This document shows positions 25,687 to 32,297 of a stretch of 38,955 nt of DNA, piece after piece (position 1 is the first letter of the stretch; every line of letters begins with the position of its first letter). The translations under genes and the position numbers were made by a program. The notes under the pieces were generated by a model, which saw only the letters and a program-made list of their open reading frames with translations, was not told the origin of the DNA and made no database searches. This DNA comes from a virus: IMG/VR virus record IMGVR_UViG_3300030419_004104, positions 1 to 38,955 of that record; one strand, 5' to 3'.

Positions 25687-26081
25687 GAAATCCACCTCGC
25701 CTTTTCGCCACGCATATCCAAATGCACAAACCCCTTTTCCGGATACACCCCGATACCGTGAAAATTGAACTGATCCGCTAAGATGGCCAGTTCGTCCACA
25801 CGTTCGGGCGTAGGATCATTAGGCACCACATCAGTAGCCCATACCAGGTGCTGCGAATTAGGCGCACCTCCCACACTCCGGTTATACGCTTCATCACGCC
25901 ACGTTGAAGTAATCCGCAACGGACCATCCCAATGCGTGCGCACTGCTTGCAAATGTTTCATATGAGTCCAGAAACGGTCACTGTGCCGTATACAGCAATG
26001 GACCAAGAGCTTCTCCATATCACAATGATCCGGACAAAGCTCGTCCCACGAAAAATTGGGAATATCTACATGTATGCTCAT
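25683..26081 (-). CDS. Endolysin, M15-family peptidase (132 aa)
   Basis: Zinc peptidase that cuts peptidoglycan stem peptides at lysis. The M15A signature is complete: SQHLVWATD with His78 and Asp84, and the second His in GFVHLDMRGE at His120; ITSTWRDEAYNRSVGG precedes it as usual. No signal peptide or membrane anchor, so it needs a holin for release. Unusually it is the first gene of the late operon, over 20 kb from the membrane-protein cluster at the operon's end. A terminator-like hairpin lies just before its start codon. Confidence 0.88.
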   Translation of the reverse strand: MSIHVDIPNFSWDELCPDHCDMEKLLVHCCIRHSDRFWTHMKHLQAVRTHWDGPLRITSTWRDEAYNRSVGGAPNSQHLVWATDVVPNDPTPERVDELAILADQFNFHGIGVYPEKGFVHLDMRGEKARWIS

Positions 26082-26086
26082 ACCAC

Positions 26087-26121
26087 AAAAAAACCCCTGA
26101 CCGCGTTTAAACGATCAAGGG
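26087..26121 (-). terminator. Terminator-like hairpin in front of the endolysin
   Basis: On the minus strand an imperfect stem (CCCTTGATCG with CGCGGTCAGGGG, bulged) is followed by seven T residues, six bases before the endolysin ATG. The 3' arm includes AGGGG, the only candidate SD for that gene, so the hairpin could both stop transcription and hide the SD. It may therefore act as a control element. Confidence 0.55.
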
Positions 26122-26122
26122 C

Positions 26123-26218
26123 TTATTGAGGGATGTACAGCACTTGGAGGAAATAGAGCACCACAATGACGCTCTTAAAGAGTACAAATGCTAACGCTAC
26201 TATAGCATTGCCAGCCAA
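26123..26218 (-). CDS. Putative tiny membrane peptide upstream of endolysin (31 aa)
   Basis: From a TTG at 26218, a frame of 31 residues is nearly entirely hydrophobic: GNAIVALAFVLFKSVIVV followed by LYFLQVLYIPQ. That is one membrane helix with a single Lys. The same open frame extends upstream for nine more codons, also hydrophobic. No SD is visible, which is the main doubt. Immediately before the endolysin, such a peptide would suit a pinholin-like role. It was found by reading the sequence, as it is too short for routine calling. Confidence 0.35.
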   Translation of the reverse strand: MAGNAIVALAFVLFKSVIVVLYFLQVLYIPQ

Positions 26219-26311
26219 TTTGTAAAGAAAAAATAATACCCATAACTAGGTAGATATAAATACAAGTACAAATAAACTATAAATACACTAGTACTTATAT
26301 ACATTACCTGG

Positions 26312-26349
26312 GTAATAATAATATAATCTCAAAATTATATTATTATTAC
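26312..26349. repeat. Perfect 16-bp inverted repeat, 6-base loop
   Basis: GTAATAATAATATAAT (26312-26327) is followed after CTCAAA by its exact reverse complement (26334-26349). All but the outermost pair are A-T, so it is unlikely to be a terminator; a protein-binding site or DNA-unwinding element is more probable. Confidence 0.8.
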
Positions 26350-26385
26350 TTACTATAATACCTTATATATAACGTATATAGTACC

Positions 26386-26416
26386 TTACTAGTAATAGTA
26401 CTTATATTACTAGTAA
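26386..26416. repeat. Two TTACTAGTAA palindromes spaced 21 bp
   Basis: The 10-bp palindrome TTACTAGTAA occurs at 26386-26395 and 26407-26416, two helical turns apart, with AGTACTTATA following the first and an (AT)n run following the second. Related CTAGTACTTATA occurs at 26288. The spacing suits cooperative binding of a dimeric protein. Confidence 0.65.
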
Positions 26417-26663
26417 TTATATATATATATATATAGTACTATAATGTATATATATACTACCTCTATAATACCACAAAATTATATAGCAGCAATCGTGTGA
26501 AAAATAGTAAATTCGATGGAAAATAGAAAAATATATACGGGATATTATTACGATACTCTGGGGTTGACCCCCCCTTGGTTGGTTCACCTGCTCACCTGTT
26601 CACTATAGAATTGCAAACTATTGTTTTTATACAGTTTATGAAAATTATCTATAAACAGCATAC

Positions 26664-26699
26664 TTATACTATCGTTAATAAACATTATCGATAGTATAA
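26664..26699. repeat. Perfect 11-bp inverted repeat, 14-base loop
   Basis: TTATACTATCG (26664-26674) and CGATAGTATAA (26689-26699) are exact reverse complements. It lies just before the half-conserved TATAAATA at 26754. Candidate operator or origin element. Confidence 0.75.
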
Positions 26700-26996
26700 A
26701 TGGGTAAATCGTGCCTGTAGTGGGTTCAGGATCGTTTTAATGCCGTTTAGGCCTATAAATAGCCGTAAATAGCGATCGGCCCTTATATAGCCCTTATAGA
26801 TCCATATACGTCAAATTACCATATATAATAAACACGCACGAGAAAAACACTATATCATAGATTTGATTGCATTATTTCCAATGTATAAAAGTGCATACTC
26901 CGCTTCCACGCCTGTATATCCCCCTAACCATAACCATACGCACCATCTACTTATTGCACAATCCCCACCCGTAGTATCTCCCTATCCATGCCGAAG

Positions 26997-27070
26997 TCTC
27001 CGGTTCGACTGCGAACAATACTACCCAGAATCTCCGGTAACTCCTGCCAGAATCTCCGGGTACTTCCTGG
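26997..27070. repeat. Repeated TCTCCGG elements with a 22-bp tandem unit
   Basis: TCTCCGG occurs at 26997, 27031 and 27053. The last two lie within a near-exact 22-base tandem unit (CCAGAATCTCCGG then TAACTCCTG or GTACTTCCTG). It sits just downstream of the terminator of the leftward accessory genes, upstream of the late region. Confidence 0.6.
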
Positions 27071-27118
27071 AAAATTTAACCCCTTAAAACGACCGAAGTA
27101 CCCAGGTGTTTTTGACAA

Positions 27119-27152
27119 TAAAAAAAGCACTACGGATAAACCGTAGTGCTTT
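27119..27152 (-). terminator. Rho-independent terminator of the leftward accessory genes
   Basis: On the minus strand AAAGCACTACGG pairs with CCGTAGTGCTTT around a 5-base loop, and the stem runs into a long T-run. It lies about 80 bases after the stop of the 302-aa gene and separates that block from the late region. Confidence 0.85.
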
Positions 27153-27232
27153 CTAACGCTGCTTTATTTGCTATGCTACTTCCAAATTATCCCCGATTCA
27201 TTGGATATCATTTTTAGTCAATTTTACCATGA

Positions 27233-28141
27233 TTACACCTCCGCCTTTTCGGTTATTTTTTCGGCTTGATCCAGCCACGCATCAAAAGCCTTGTCACTGA
27301 CAGAATACTCCCACATCCTTTTGCGCCAATCGGGATAGTATCTAGTGCCTTTAGGCCACAAGCCCCACAGCGGACCCCCGAGAGCATCCTGCCGACTTTC
27401 AAATGCATGACCCCAAAATAAATGATCCGCAACTCCAACCATTTTATCGTTTAAACCTGCGTCTATCCGCTCCCAAAGCAGGTCATAGTCCAAACCGTCA
27501 TAATCCTCCCTATCGTAGATCTCTGATACGCTCGGTAGTACCTTCTCAGGAACCCCCATAGTAAGCGCAATTTTCATTTTTCGTTCGGTGCAATCGTGAC
27601 AATCATCATAATAAGAATAGTGCGGATTATCCACGAAACGGCTTTCGTGTTCGTTTACCCAACATCCGACATATTTATCCATATCATCAAAATCAAATTT
27701 TTCGATATCTTCACCAGCCTTATTAAAGCCTGACGCGTTAATGGACCACATGTAGTCGGATACATAGCATATCTGGCCAATATCCATTCCATACGCACCA
27801 TCGCAATCGACCCACCAACTACCATCAACCAAGTGGTCGCTCCTGAAGAAGTCTATGCCCATTGTGGCCCAATTTTCTACCTGCGCCTTTTCTTCCTTAA
27901 AACGGAATTCTAAATGGTCCTGCATGTCCTTGAGACAATCCAAAATTATTTCTTGGTCGCCTGTATCGCGTAATGACACGTTCGCTGAGGTCGGCAAAAA
28001 TGTGGAGCACTCTATATCAACAAACGCCTCTATAGGTACTTTAATCGGAAAATCGTTTGACCATTCCAATTTGTCGGCCTGTATCTTGCCCTCAATTTTT
28101 TTGTAGCCTCGGGTGTTAAGATAATTTCTAATATTTTGCAT
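27233..28141 (-). CDS. Unrecognised acidic protein (302 aa)
   Basis: Start chosen at 28141 because GCGAGGAA lies six bases upstream; a longer frame to 28228 would overlap the next gene's end. The protein is acidic and rich in Asp, Trp and Tyr, with clusters such as SWWVDCDGAYGMDIG, YSYYDDCHDCTERK and WGLWPKGTRYYPDWRKRMW. The paired cysteines in DDCHDC might bind metal. No family recognised. It is the last gene of a three-gene leftward unit ending in a strong terminator, located between late and regulatory regions, where phages often carry host-takeover or anti-defence genes. Confidence 0.7.
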   Translation of the reverse strand: MQNIRNYLNTRGYKKIEGKIQADKLEWSNDFPIKVPIEAFVDIECSTFLPTSANVSLRDTGDQEIILDCLKDMQDHLEFRFKEEKAQVENWATMGIDFFRSDHLVDGSWWVDCDGAYGMDIGQICYVSDYMWSINASGFNKAGEDIEKFDFDDMDKYVGCWVNEHESRFVDNPHYSYYDDCHDCTERKMKIALTMGVPEKVLPSVSEIYDREDYDGLDYDLLWERIDAGLNDKMVGVADHLFWGHAFESRQDALGGPLWGLWPKGTRYYPDWRKRMWEYSVSDKAFDAWLDQAEKITEKAEV

Positions 28142-28175
28142 TTCTATTCCTCGCTTTTTTCTTTCAAAGGTTTCA

Positions 28176-28598
28176 TTAAACACATTGTTGCAATTCCTCC
28201 GTAACGCGCGATAGCTCATCCTCGACAACGTCTAAGATTGCCTCGCCTAGTAGGTATTCCTCCGAGATTAAATATTCCTCGGCTCCACCACTGCCACTAA
28301 ATACTTCTTTAAATTTGCACAACGTGTGATCGACGTATCCAGTCCACATATGACCAATCAGATGCGCCAATTTTTCGCGTAATTCGTCATAGAGGAAAAC
28401 GTCCATTTGATAGGCTCCGTGCGACATGACATCCACGTATATAGTCCCGATCTCAGTAGAAATTATATATTCATAATGATGGTCGGTTTTAGCCTTATTG
28501 TGGACAATCTCAAATTCCTCAATCGTTAACACGTTAAATGCCCGTCCGCGCTCATGTAACTTGTTAGTGTCAAAATCCGTATAATTAGTTTTGCACAT
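28176..28598 (-). CDS. Unrecognised acidic protein (140 aa)
   Basis: Well supported as a gene by GGAGGAAATAAAAACA before its ATG. The product is acidic, with an N-terminal LHERGRAFNVLTIEEFEIVH and a C-terminal helical, Glu-rich end (YLLGEAILDVVEDELSRVTE). No catalytic motif, membrane segment or known domain is visible. It shares a translation-leader pattern with both neighbours, indicating one operon. Function unknown. Confidence 0.7.
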   Translation of the reverse strand: MCKTNYTDFDTNKLHERGRAFNVLTIEEFEIVHNKAKTDHHYEYIISTEIGTIYVDVMSHGAYQMDVFLYDELREKLAHLIGHMWTGYVDHTLCKFKEVFSGSGGAEEYLISEEYLLGEAILDVVEDELSRVTEELQQCV

Positions 28599-28624
28599 TG
28601 TTTTTATTTCCTCCGTTTAAAGTT

Positions 28625-29149
28625 TTAAAGAGCAGAGTTGTCATAATCGTCTAAAACCCACGGAGTCAGCTTGAGGACGTCATGGTAGGTCAATGATTCT
28701 AATGCCGCATACGTAGCCTCATCTATGCAATGAGTGACGTCTATATCCGCCCCGTTGAAGCGATGGAAATCACAGATCATTATTTGCTTAATTTTGCCAC
28801 CACAATTAATAATACGACACAATATAGGTTGCGTGTCGTAGTCTAAACCCTTAACACTGTTTCTGATTTCATGCGCACGATGCTCCTCAATACACTCGTC
28901 TATAAATATTTTCTCAGAAGAATCATTGTGCGATATTGCATAAATTTTATCAGTCAATTTATTCCACTCGATTTCGAAGGCAATAAACTCAACCCATTCA
29001 AAACAGAACTTGCCCGTATCATCTATATACTCATCCTCGATTTGGCCTTCGAGGTGCCAAAAACCATGCGAATGAGCAACAAACTCAATGTTAGTTCCTT
29101 CTTGTTTTTGGCTAATAAATTTATCGTGTTCGCTTATATTTTTTCTCAT
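28625..29149 (-). CDS. Unrecognised acidic protein (174 aa)
   Basis: First gene of the three-gene unit; the ATG follows GAAGGAAATAAAAAAAA. The product is acidic with alternating strand-like segments (GKFCFEWVEFIAFEIEWNK) and several His and Cys residues (CRIINCGGKIKQIMICDFHRF). The C-terminal half has CIDEATYAALESLTYHDVLK. No family recognised. The region upstream (29150-29239) is T-rich and could hold its promoter, but none is clear. Confidence 0.68.
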   Translation of the reverse strand: MRKNISEHDKFISQKQEGTNIEFVAHSHGFWHLEGQIEDEYIDDTGKFCFEWVEFIAFEIEWNKLTDKIYAISHNDSSEKIFIDECIEEHRAHEIRNSVKGLDYDTQPILCRIINCGGKIKQIMICDFHRFNGADIDVTHCIDEATYAALESLTYHDVLKLTPWVLDDYDNSAL

Positions 29150-29239
29150 TTTTTTTTATTTCCTTCGGTTATTTTTTTTCGATGCAGAATCCATAATATT
29201 ATTAGTACGGCTATTAAATCCACTTGAGCCCCCCAACAG

Positions 29240-29276
29240 AAAAAAGCGGCTACTAGGTCAAACTAGTAGCCGCTTT
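29240..29276 (-). terminator. Rho-independent terminator of the DUF932-like gene
   Basis: On the minus strand AAAGCGGCTACTAG pairs perfectly with CTAGTAGCCGCTTT (14 bp, 6-base loop) and is followed by a run of T. It lies 16 bases after the gene at 29293. It is strong and would isolate that gene from the three-gene unit downstream. Confidence 0.9.
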
Positions 29277-29292
29277 GTGTGTGTGTGATTGA

Positions 29293-30456
29293 CTAGCCGA
29301 CCGCTTGCATTAATTTGGCCGCCGCACGGTCTATGTCCGACCTGTCGGCCATGTAACCCGTTTCTTGGCTTGCCCGAGTGAGACCTTGCACATATCCCCA
29401 GACCGTACCATCGCGTCCGCCATGATCTTGTGGGTTTAGCTCTGCACAAATTTTCCCCTGTCTCACACGTTGAGCAGGTAGGCCCGTTTTTTTGACAACT
29501 TGCTCCTCGGTGATCTCAGTTTCTGCGGCCTCTGCAATCCTGTTTTCCTCCTCGATGGCCCCGACAGATTCAGCCGCCTCTATTGCCGCCGCAAGATAGG
29601 CGCGTCCAGTTATGCGCGTTGAGTTATTTGACCCACGATGAACAACCCGAACGTTAGCTATTGACTGGGCACTCCATAGGATATGATTGCCACAAATTTC
29701 GTTATACAGGATACATTCGACGTTGTAGCTTGCGGCTCCAACTTCAGAATTTTTGACAATCAAGGCCCGATACATAGGACCGCTCGGAGTATTTATTGCC
29801 CTATCCTGATTGACCATCAAGACAAACATATCCTTGTCACTGGCGTATAAACCTGCAGGACCGCAAACGTCCCCAACTTTTACCGCCAAATGATGCGACG
29901 AATTAGGCAAAACATCCGATTCTGTAGCTACCCAAGTATCCGAATCGGGACAATGTGGGTATGGTCGCGCAGGGGGCACGCGCCAACCATCTACCGTAAG
30001 CGCGTCTAGTAAATCCGTGCAGACATCCGCATCCCAGTATCGGCTGTATTGCTCCGAAGTTACAGCCCTGCAAATAGTGCCTTTATCGCTACCCTGAATT
30101 AGCATACTACGTTGTTTGTCAACATTTTTTCTCAGGCCATCCGTGACACATGCCGCGGCCAAATCAACAGGTAAACGCCTGAGATAGTCCGCAGGTGCCT
30201 TGATGCTACTGGCAATCTGGCCAGTGGCATAATGGCTAAGGATTGCCGCATTTAGATCACTGGCGAGCACAAGCTCACCATCTACGGGGATCGCCTCCAT
30301 TTCGGTGATCTCTAACGGGATGGTCTCCGCGCTTGCTTCTTTCCTTGCGCTTAGTGCGACCTGCATTTCTGGGATGCTCCTGTATCGCTCTTCAGCTGGC
30401 CGCGACGACCATTGCGACATTGCAGATACTATGTTTTTGCTTTGTGTAGCTATCAT
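29293..30456 (-). CDS. DUF932-like phage/plasmid protein (387 aa)
   Basis: The segment LSHYATGQIASSIKAPADYLRRLP, followed by TICRAVTSEQYSRYWDADVC, matches the DUF932 pattern seen in phage and plasmid proteins (helix, then LP, then an RA-x-S-x-Y-x-x-x-D motif). The C-terminal 90 residues add a helical Glu-rich region. The biochemical function of the family is not established. It is monocistronic: its own promoter-like sequence upstream and a strong terminator after it. GGAG lies six bases before the ATG. Confidence 0.7.
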   Translation of the reverse strand: MIATQSKNIVSAMSQWSSRPAEERYRSIPEMQVALSARKEASAETIPLEITEMEAIPVDGELVLASDLNAAILSHYATGQIASSIKAPADYLRRLPVDLAAACVTDGLRKNVDKQRSMLIQGSDKGTICRAVTSEQYSRYWDADVCTDLLDALTVDGWRVPPARPYPHCPDSDTWVATESDVLPNSSHHLAVKVGDVCGPAGLYASDKDMFVLMVNQDRAINTPSGPMYRALIVKNSEVGAASYNVECILYNEICGNHILWSAQSIANVRVVHRGSNNSTRITGRAYLAAAIEAAESVGAIEEENRIAEAAETEITEEQVVKKTGLPAQRVRQGKICAELNPQDHGGRDGTVWGYVQGLTRASQETGYMADRSDIDRAAAKLMQAVG

Positions 30457-30501
30457 GTTAACTCCAAGGTTTAGGCAGTCAGAATTGACCCCTTTACCTC
30501 A

Positions 30502-30530
30502 ATAATAAGAATATTTTATACAATATGCAA
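30502..30530 (-). promoter_or_regulatory. Putative promoter of the DUF932-like gene
   Basis: On the minus strand TTGCAT (30530-30525) and TATTAT (30507-30502) are 17 bases apart, and the start codon lies about 46 bases downstream of the -10 box. A good sigma-70-type match, though the region is AT-rich. Confidence 0.5.
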
Positions 30531-30622
30531 ATGGTTTATAATTTAATTTATATCGTATATAGCTAATTTTTTGCTTTAGTACGCTATGCTGTATGTAGGT
30601 GCTCAAATGCACACTATGGTCA

Positions 30623-30650
30623 AAATTTTCGTAAATTTTTGCGAAAATTT
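30623..30650. repeat. 9-bp inverted repeat upstream of the DUF932-like gene
   Basis: AAATTTTCG (30623-30631) and CGAAAATTT (30642-30650) are exact reverse complements separated by 10 bases. It lies next to the 28-bp tandem repeats and may be an operator. Confidence 0.55.
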
Positions 30651-30662
30651 CTTTAGTGTTGA

Positions 30663-30765
30663 GTTGATTGCAATTCGAAATTTAATTTTGGTTGATTAGG
30701 CGCAGAAATTTAAACTGAGTTGATTAGATGCAGAAATTTAAATTGGGATGAGTTGATTGCAATTC
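30663..30765. repeat. Four GTTGATT repeats with about 28-bp period
   Basis: Units begin with GTTGATT at 30663, 30691, 30719 and 30752 (steps 28, 28, 33). Units 2 and 3 share GTTGATTAG and GCAGAAATTTAAA; units 1 and 4 share GTTGATTGCAATTC. The array fills the gap between the XRE gene's terminator and the upstream region of the DUF932-like gene. Possible iterons or regulator sites. Confidence 0.75.
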
Positions 30766-30772
30766 AAAAAAC

Positions 30773-30809
30773 AAAAAGGCTCCTGTCATCCCGAAGGACA
30801 ACAGGAGCC
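30773..30809 (-). terminator. Rho-independent terminator of the small XRE gene
   Basis: On the minus strand GGCTCCTGT and ACAGGAGCC form the base of a stem that continues through GTCC/GGA to a TTCG tetraloop, followed by TTTTTGTTTTTT. It lies 21 bases beyond the stop of the XRE gene. Confidence 0.9.
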
Positions 30810-30830
30810 AACCTAAACCTTGACCTAAGA

Positions 30831-31067
30831 TTAATCACTATTTTTGTTTTCGTCAACCTCGTTAACAAATTCAAGGATTTCATTAAGATCACACTCCAGT
30901 ACAGACAGCAACCGCTCTAGTTGTTTTTTCGTAAAGTTTGATTTGTTGTTCACGAGGTGCGATACATTACTAGGATGGAGGTCCAGGTGTTCAGCCAAAC
31001 CCTTTAACCCAGCAATTTCTCTTTGATCCAAAAGTTCTAAAATTCTGTACTTTCTTAATTTTAACAT
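30831..31067 (-). CDS. Small XRE/Cro-like transcriptional regulator (78 aa)
   Basis: Consists almost wholly of one helix-turn-helix domain: GLKGLAEHLDLHPSNVSHLVNNKSNF at residues 20-45, followed by helices KKQLERLLSVLECDLNEILEFV and a short polar tail. The size fits a Cro-type repressor or small operon regulator. AAGGA precedes the ATG. It is divergent from the larger HTH regulator at 31480, with a good promoter and its own terminator, the usual layout of a phage genetic switch. It probably binds the GTAAAC-type sites in between. Confidence 0.82.
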   Translation of the reverse strand: MLKLRKYRILELLDQREIAGLKGLAEHLDLHPSNVSHLVNNKSNFTKKQLERLLSVLECDLNEILEFVNEVDENKNSD

Positions 31068-31082
31068 TGCCTGTCCTTATTA

Positions 31083-31097
31083 GTAAACAGAGTTTAC
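31083..31097. promoter_or_regulatory. Operator-like palindrome GTAAAC-AGA-GTTTAC
   Basis: A perfect 6-bp inverted repeat with a 3-base centre lies in the leader of the XRE gene. A further GTAAAC half-site at 31150 abuts the -35 box, and GTTTAAAC lies at 31170. These are the best candidates for regulator binding in the switch region. Confidence 0.6.
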
Positions 31098-31133
31098 ATC
31101 ACTCGGAATATTTAAATTCATTACATGTGATAT

Positions 31134-31162
31134 AATATATCTTAGTGGTGTAAACAAGTCAA
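31134..31162 (-). promoter_or_regulatory. Promoter of the small XRE gene
   Basis: On the minus strand TTGACT (31162-31157) and TATATT (31139-31134) are separated by 17 bases. The predicted start is about 60 bases before the ATG, so the leader includes the operator palindrome. The -35 box adjoins a GTAAAC half-site. Confidence 0.7.
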
Positions 31163-31247
31163 TTGTTGCGTTTAAACAAATTGCAATATTTTTTTTATTT
31201 TATTTTTTTTAAATTATGTCTTGTCGCAAGTATCTTCGTTGCGCATT

Positions 31248-31275
31248 TTGACAAAATATAAATATATGATAATAA
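31248..31275 (+). promoter_or_regulatory. Putative upstream promoter in the switch region
   Basis: TTGACA (31248-31253), 16 bases, then TAATAA (31270-31275), in an AT-rich context with TATAAATA between. It would read rightward to the repressor with a long leader. The region 31163-31425 contains T-runs but no gene. Confidence 0.45.
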
Positions 31276-31425
31276 AGGTTTTACAACTACCCTATCAGAT
31301 TTTTAGAAATAAATCGCCCTTATCTTTACATGATTGTAGCTTTTTGGCAACATAAAATAAGCAAATTTTACTAAATTATACAGAAAATACTTGCCAAAAA
31401 CGATATTTTTAGAATATTTTTCGTT

Positions 31426-31455
31426 TTGACATGCGCCAAAAGGCTCTTATTATAG
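31426..31455 (+). promoter_or_regulatory. Promoter of the HTH-NTF2-like repressor gene
   Basis: TTGACA (31426-31431) followed 16 bases later by TATTAT (31448-31453), overlapping ATTATA at spacing 17. The gene's AGGAG and ATG lie 14-27 bases beyond. A close sigma-70 match. Confidence 0.75.
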
Positions 31456-31479
31456 AATCCCAGCTCAGGAGAAAACAAA

Positions 31480-32214
31480 ATGCCAGATAATACTGATATA
31501 GAAATTGGTAAGAATATCGCTGATAAACTGTCTAAACTAAACATGACAGCCTACGAACTATCCAAGTTGTCGAAAATCCAACAGTCTACCCTATCACGTG
31601 CAATGCGCGGTGAGATGAGTTTAAAAATCGAACACATGCAAAAAATATCAGATCACTTGGAATGCACAATATCAGAACTGGCTGACGTCGATCCGGAACG
31701 CAACATACGCGCCTTGACAGGCGTAAAAGCGATCGATGACGCGATCGAACTTTTTTACAAATCGATTTGGAAAGGTAGGCACTCTGCGCAACAAGCAGTG
31801 GGACACATTATAAGTCCTTCGTACCGGTTCCATAACTGCGATTGTCCGCTGGGAAACCGTGAAAAAATGACATTTAAGGCGGAAATGTCTGAAAACTTTA
31901 ACTACTTTAAAAGCCTTAACAAGGATCAGGGCCAAATTGAGACTACGATCCACAGTGCGACAATCGTCAACCATCAGCCCACAATACACCTAACGGTTAT
32001 GCGCCCAATCTCTCCGGAGGACGCGCACGAAGCGACAGCATACAAGAAAAATAACACGATAAAACGCCACGAAACTATTGATACTTGGGTAGTAGACAAG
32101 CCTTGGCGCGACATTGAAAAATCAGGGACGTTCCAGCTCCAAAAGCGATTCATGAAAACGCTGAATGTAAATTACAACCAAACCAAGATGACTATCGTTA
32201 CCCAGCTCAATTAA
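31480..32214 (+). CDS. HTH repressor with NTF2-like C-terminal domain (244 aa)
   Basis: Residues 7-66 are an XRE helix-turn-helix (MTAYELSKLSKIQQSTLSRAMRGEMSLK). From about residue 84 the sequence reads as a SnoaL/NTF2-like fold: helix AIELFYKSIWKGRHSAQQAVG, ISPSYRFHNC, then beta strands IETTIHSATIVNHQPTIHLTV and ETIDTWVVDKPW. NTF2-like folds commonly bind small molecules or dimerise. The usual LexA-type self-cleavage Ser/Lys domain of CI proteins is absent. AGGAG precedes the ATG and the promoter is nearby. It is opposite the small XRE gene and at the head of the early region, so it is the likely lysogeny or early regulator; the NTF2 call is by pattern only. Confidence 0.75.
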   Translation: MPDNTDIEIGKNIADKLSKLNMTAYELSKLSKIQQSTLSRAMRGEMSLKIEHMQKISDHLECTISELADVDPERNIRALTGVKAIDDAIELFYKSIWKGRHSAQQAVGHIISPSYRFHNCDCPLGNREKMTFKAEMSENFNYFKSLNKDQGQIETTIHSATIVNHQPTIHLTVMRPISPEDAHEATAYKKNNTIKRHETIDTWVVDKPWRDIEKSGTFQLQKRFMKTLNVNYNQTKMTIVTQLN

Positions 32215-32216
32215 AC

Positions 32217-32256
32217 AAAAAAAAGAGGTTAATCAGGCTGCAACCTGATTAACCTC
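32217..32256 (-). terminator. Strong hairpin with T-run on the minus strand
   Basis: GAGGTTAATCAGG pairs perfectly with CCTGATTAACCTC (13 bp, 6-base loop). The T-run (8) is on the minus strand; on plus the hairpin is followed by AACTAAAC. It therefore looks like a terminator for leftward antisense transcription, although it lies just after the rightward repressor gene. Confidence 0.6.
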
Positions 32257-32297
32257 AACTAAACAAAAACCCCATCGGTATGAAAGGATAATTGCGT

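Larger units (their letters stand above)
26219..27118. promoter_or_regulatory. AT-rich non-coding block, probable late control or origin region
   Basis: About 900 bases without a convincing gene between leftward blocks. The AT content is far above the flanks from 26220 to 26870. It contains several long inverted repeats, alternating TA runs, three TATAAATA octamers on the plus strand (26255, 26278, 26754), paired TCACCTG (26584, 26592) and three TCTCCGG copies. It must hold the promoter of the late operon unless that is transcribed from further upstream. I could not define the promoter. Confidence 0.5.

Noticed and set aside
26255-26285. T4-type late promoters (TATAAATA)
   Set aside because: The octamer occurs three times, but on the plus strand, away from the leftward late genes, and in very AT-rich DNA. 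No plus-strand gene follows.
26407-26460. (TA)n run as a microsatellite-like mobile element end
   Set aside because: No terminal repeats, target duplication or transposase is present; the run belongs to the general AT-rich block.
26863-27087. Open frame of 74 codons on plus in the non-coding block
   Set aside because: Proline and serine-rich with no SD, overlapping the TCTCCGG repeats; there is no rightward operon here.
30663-30765. CRISPR array
   Set aside because: Units are directly adjacent without unique spacers and differ from each other; no cas genes.
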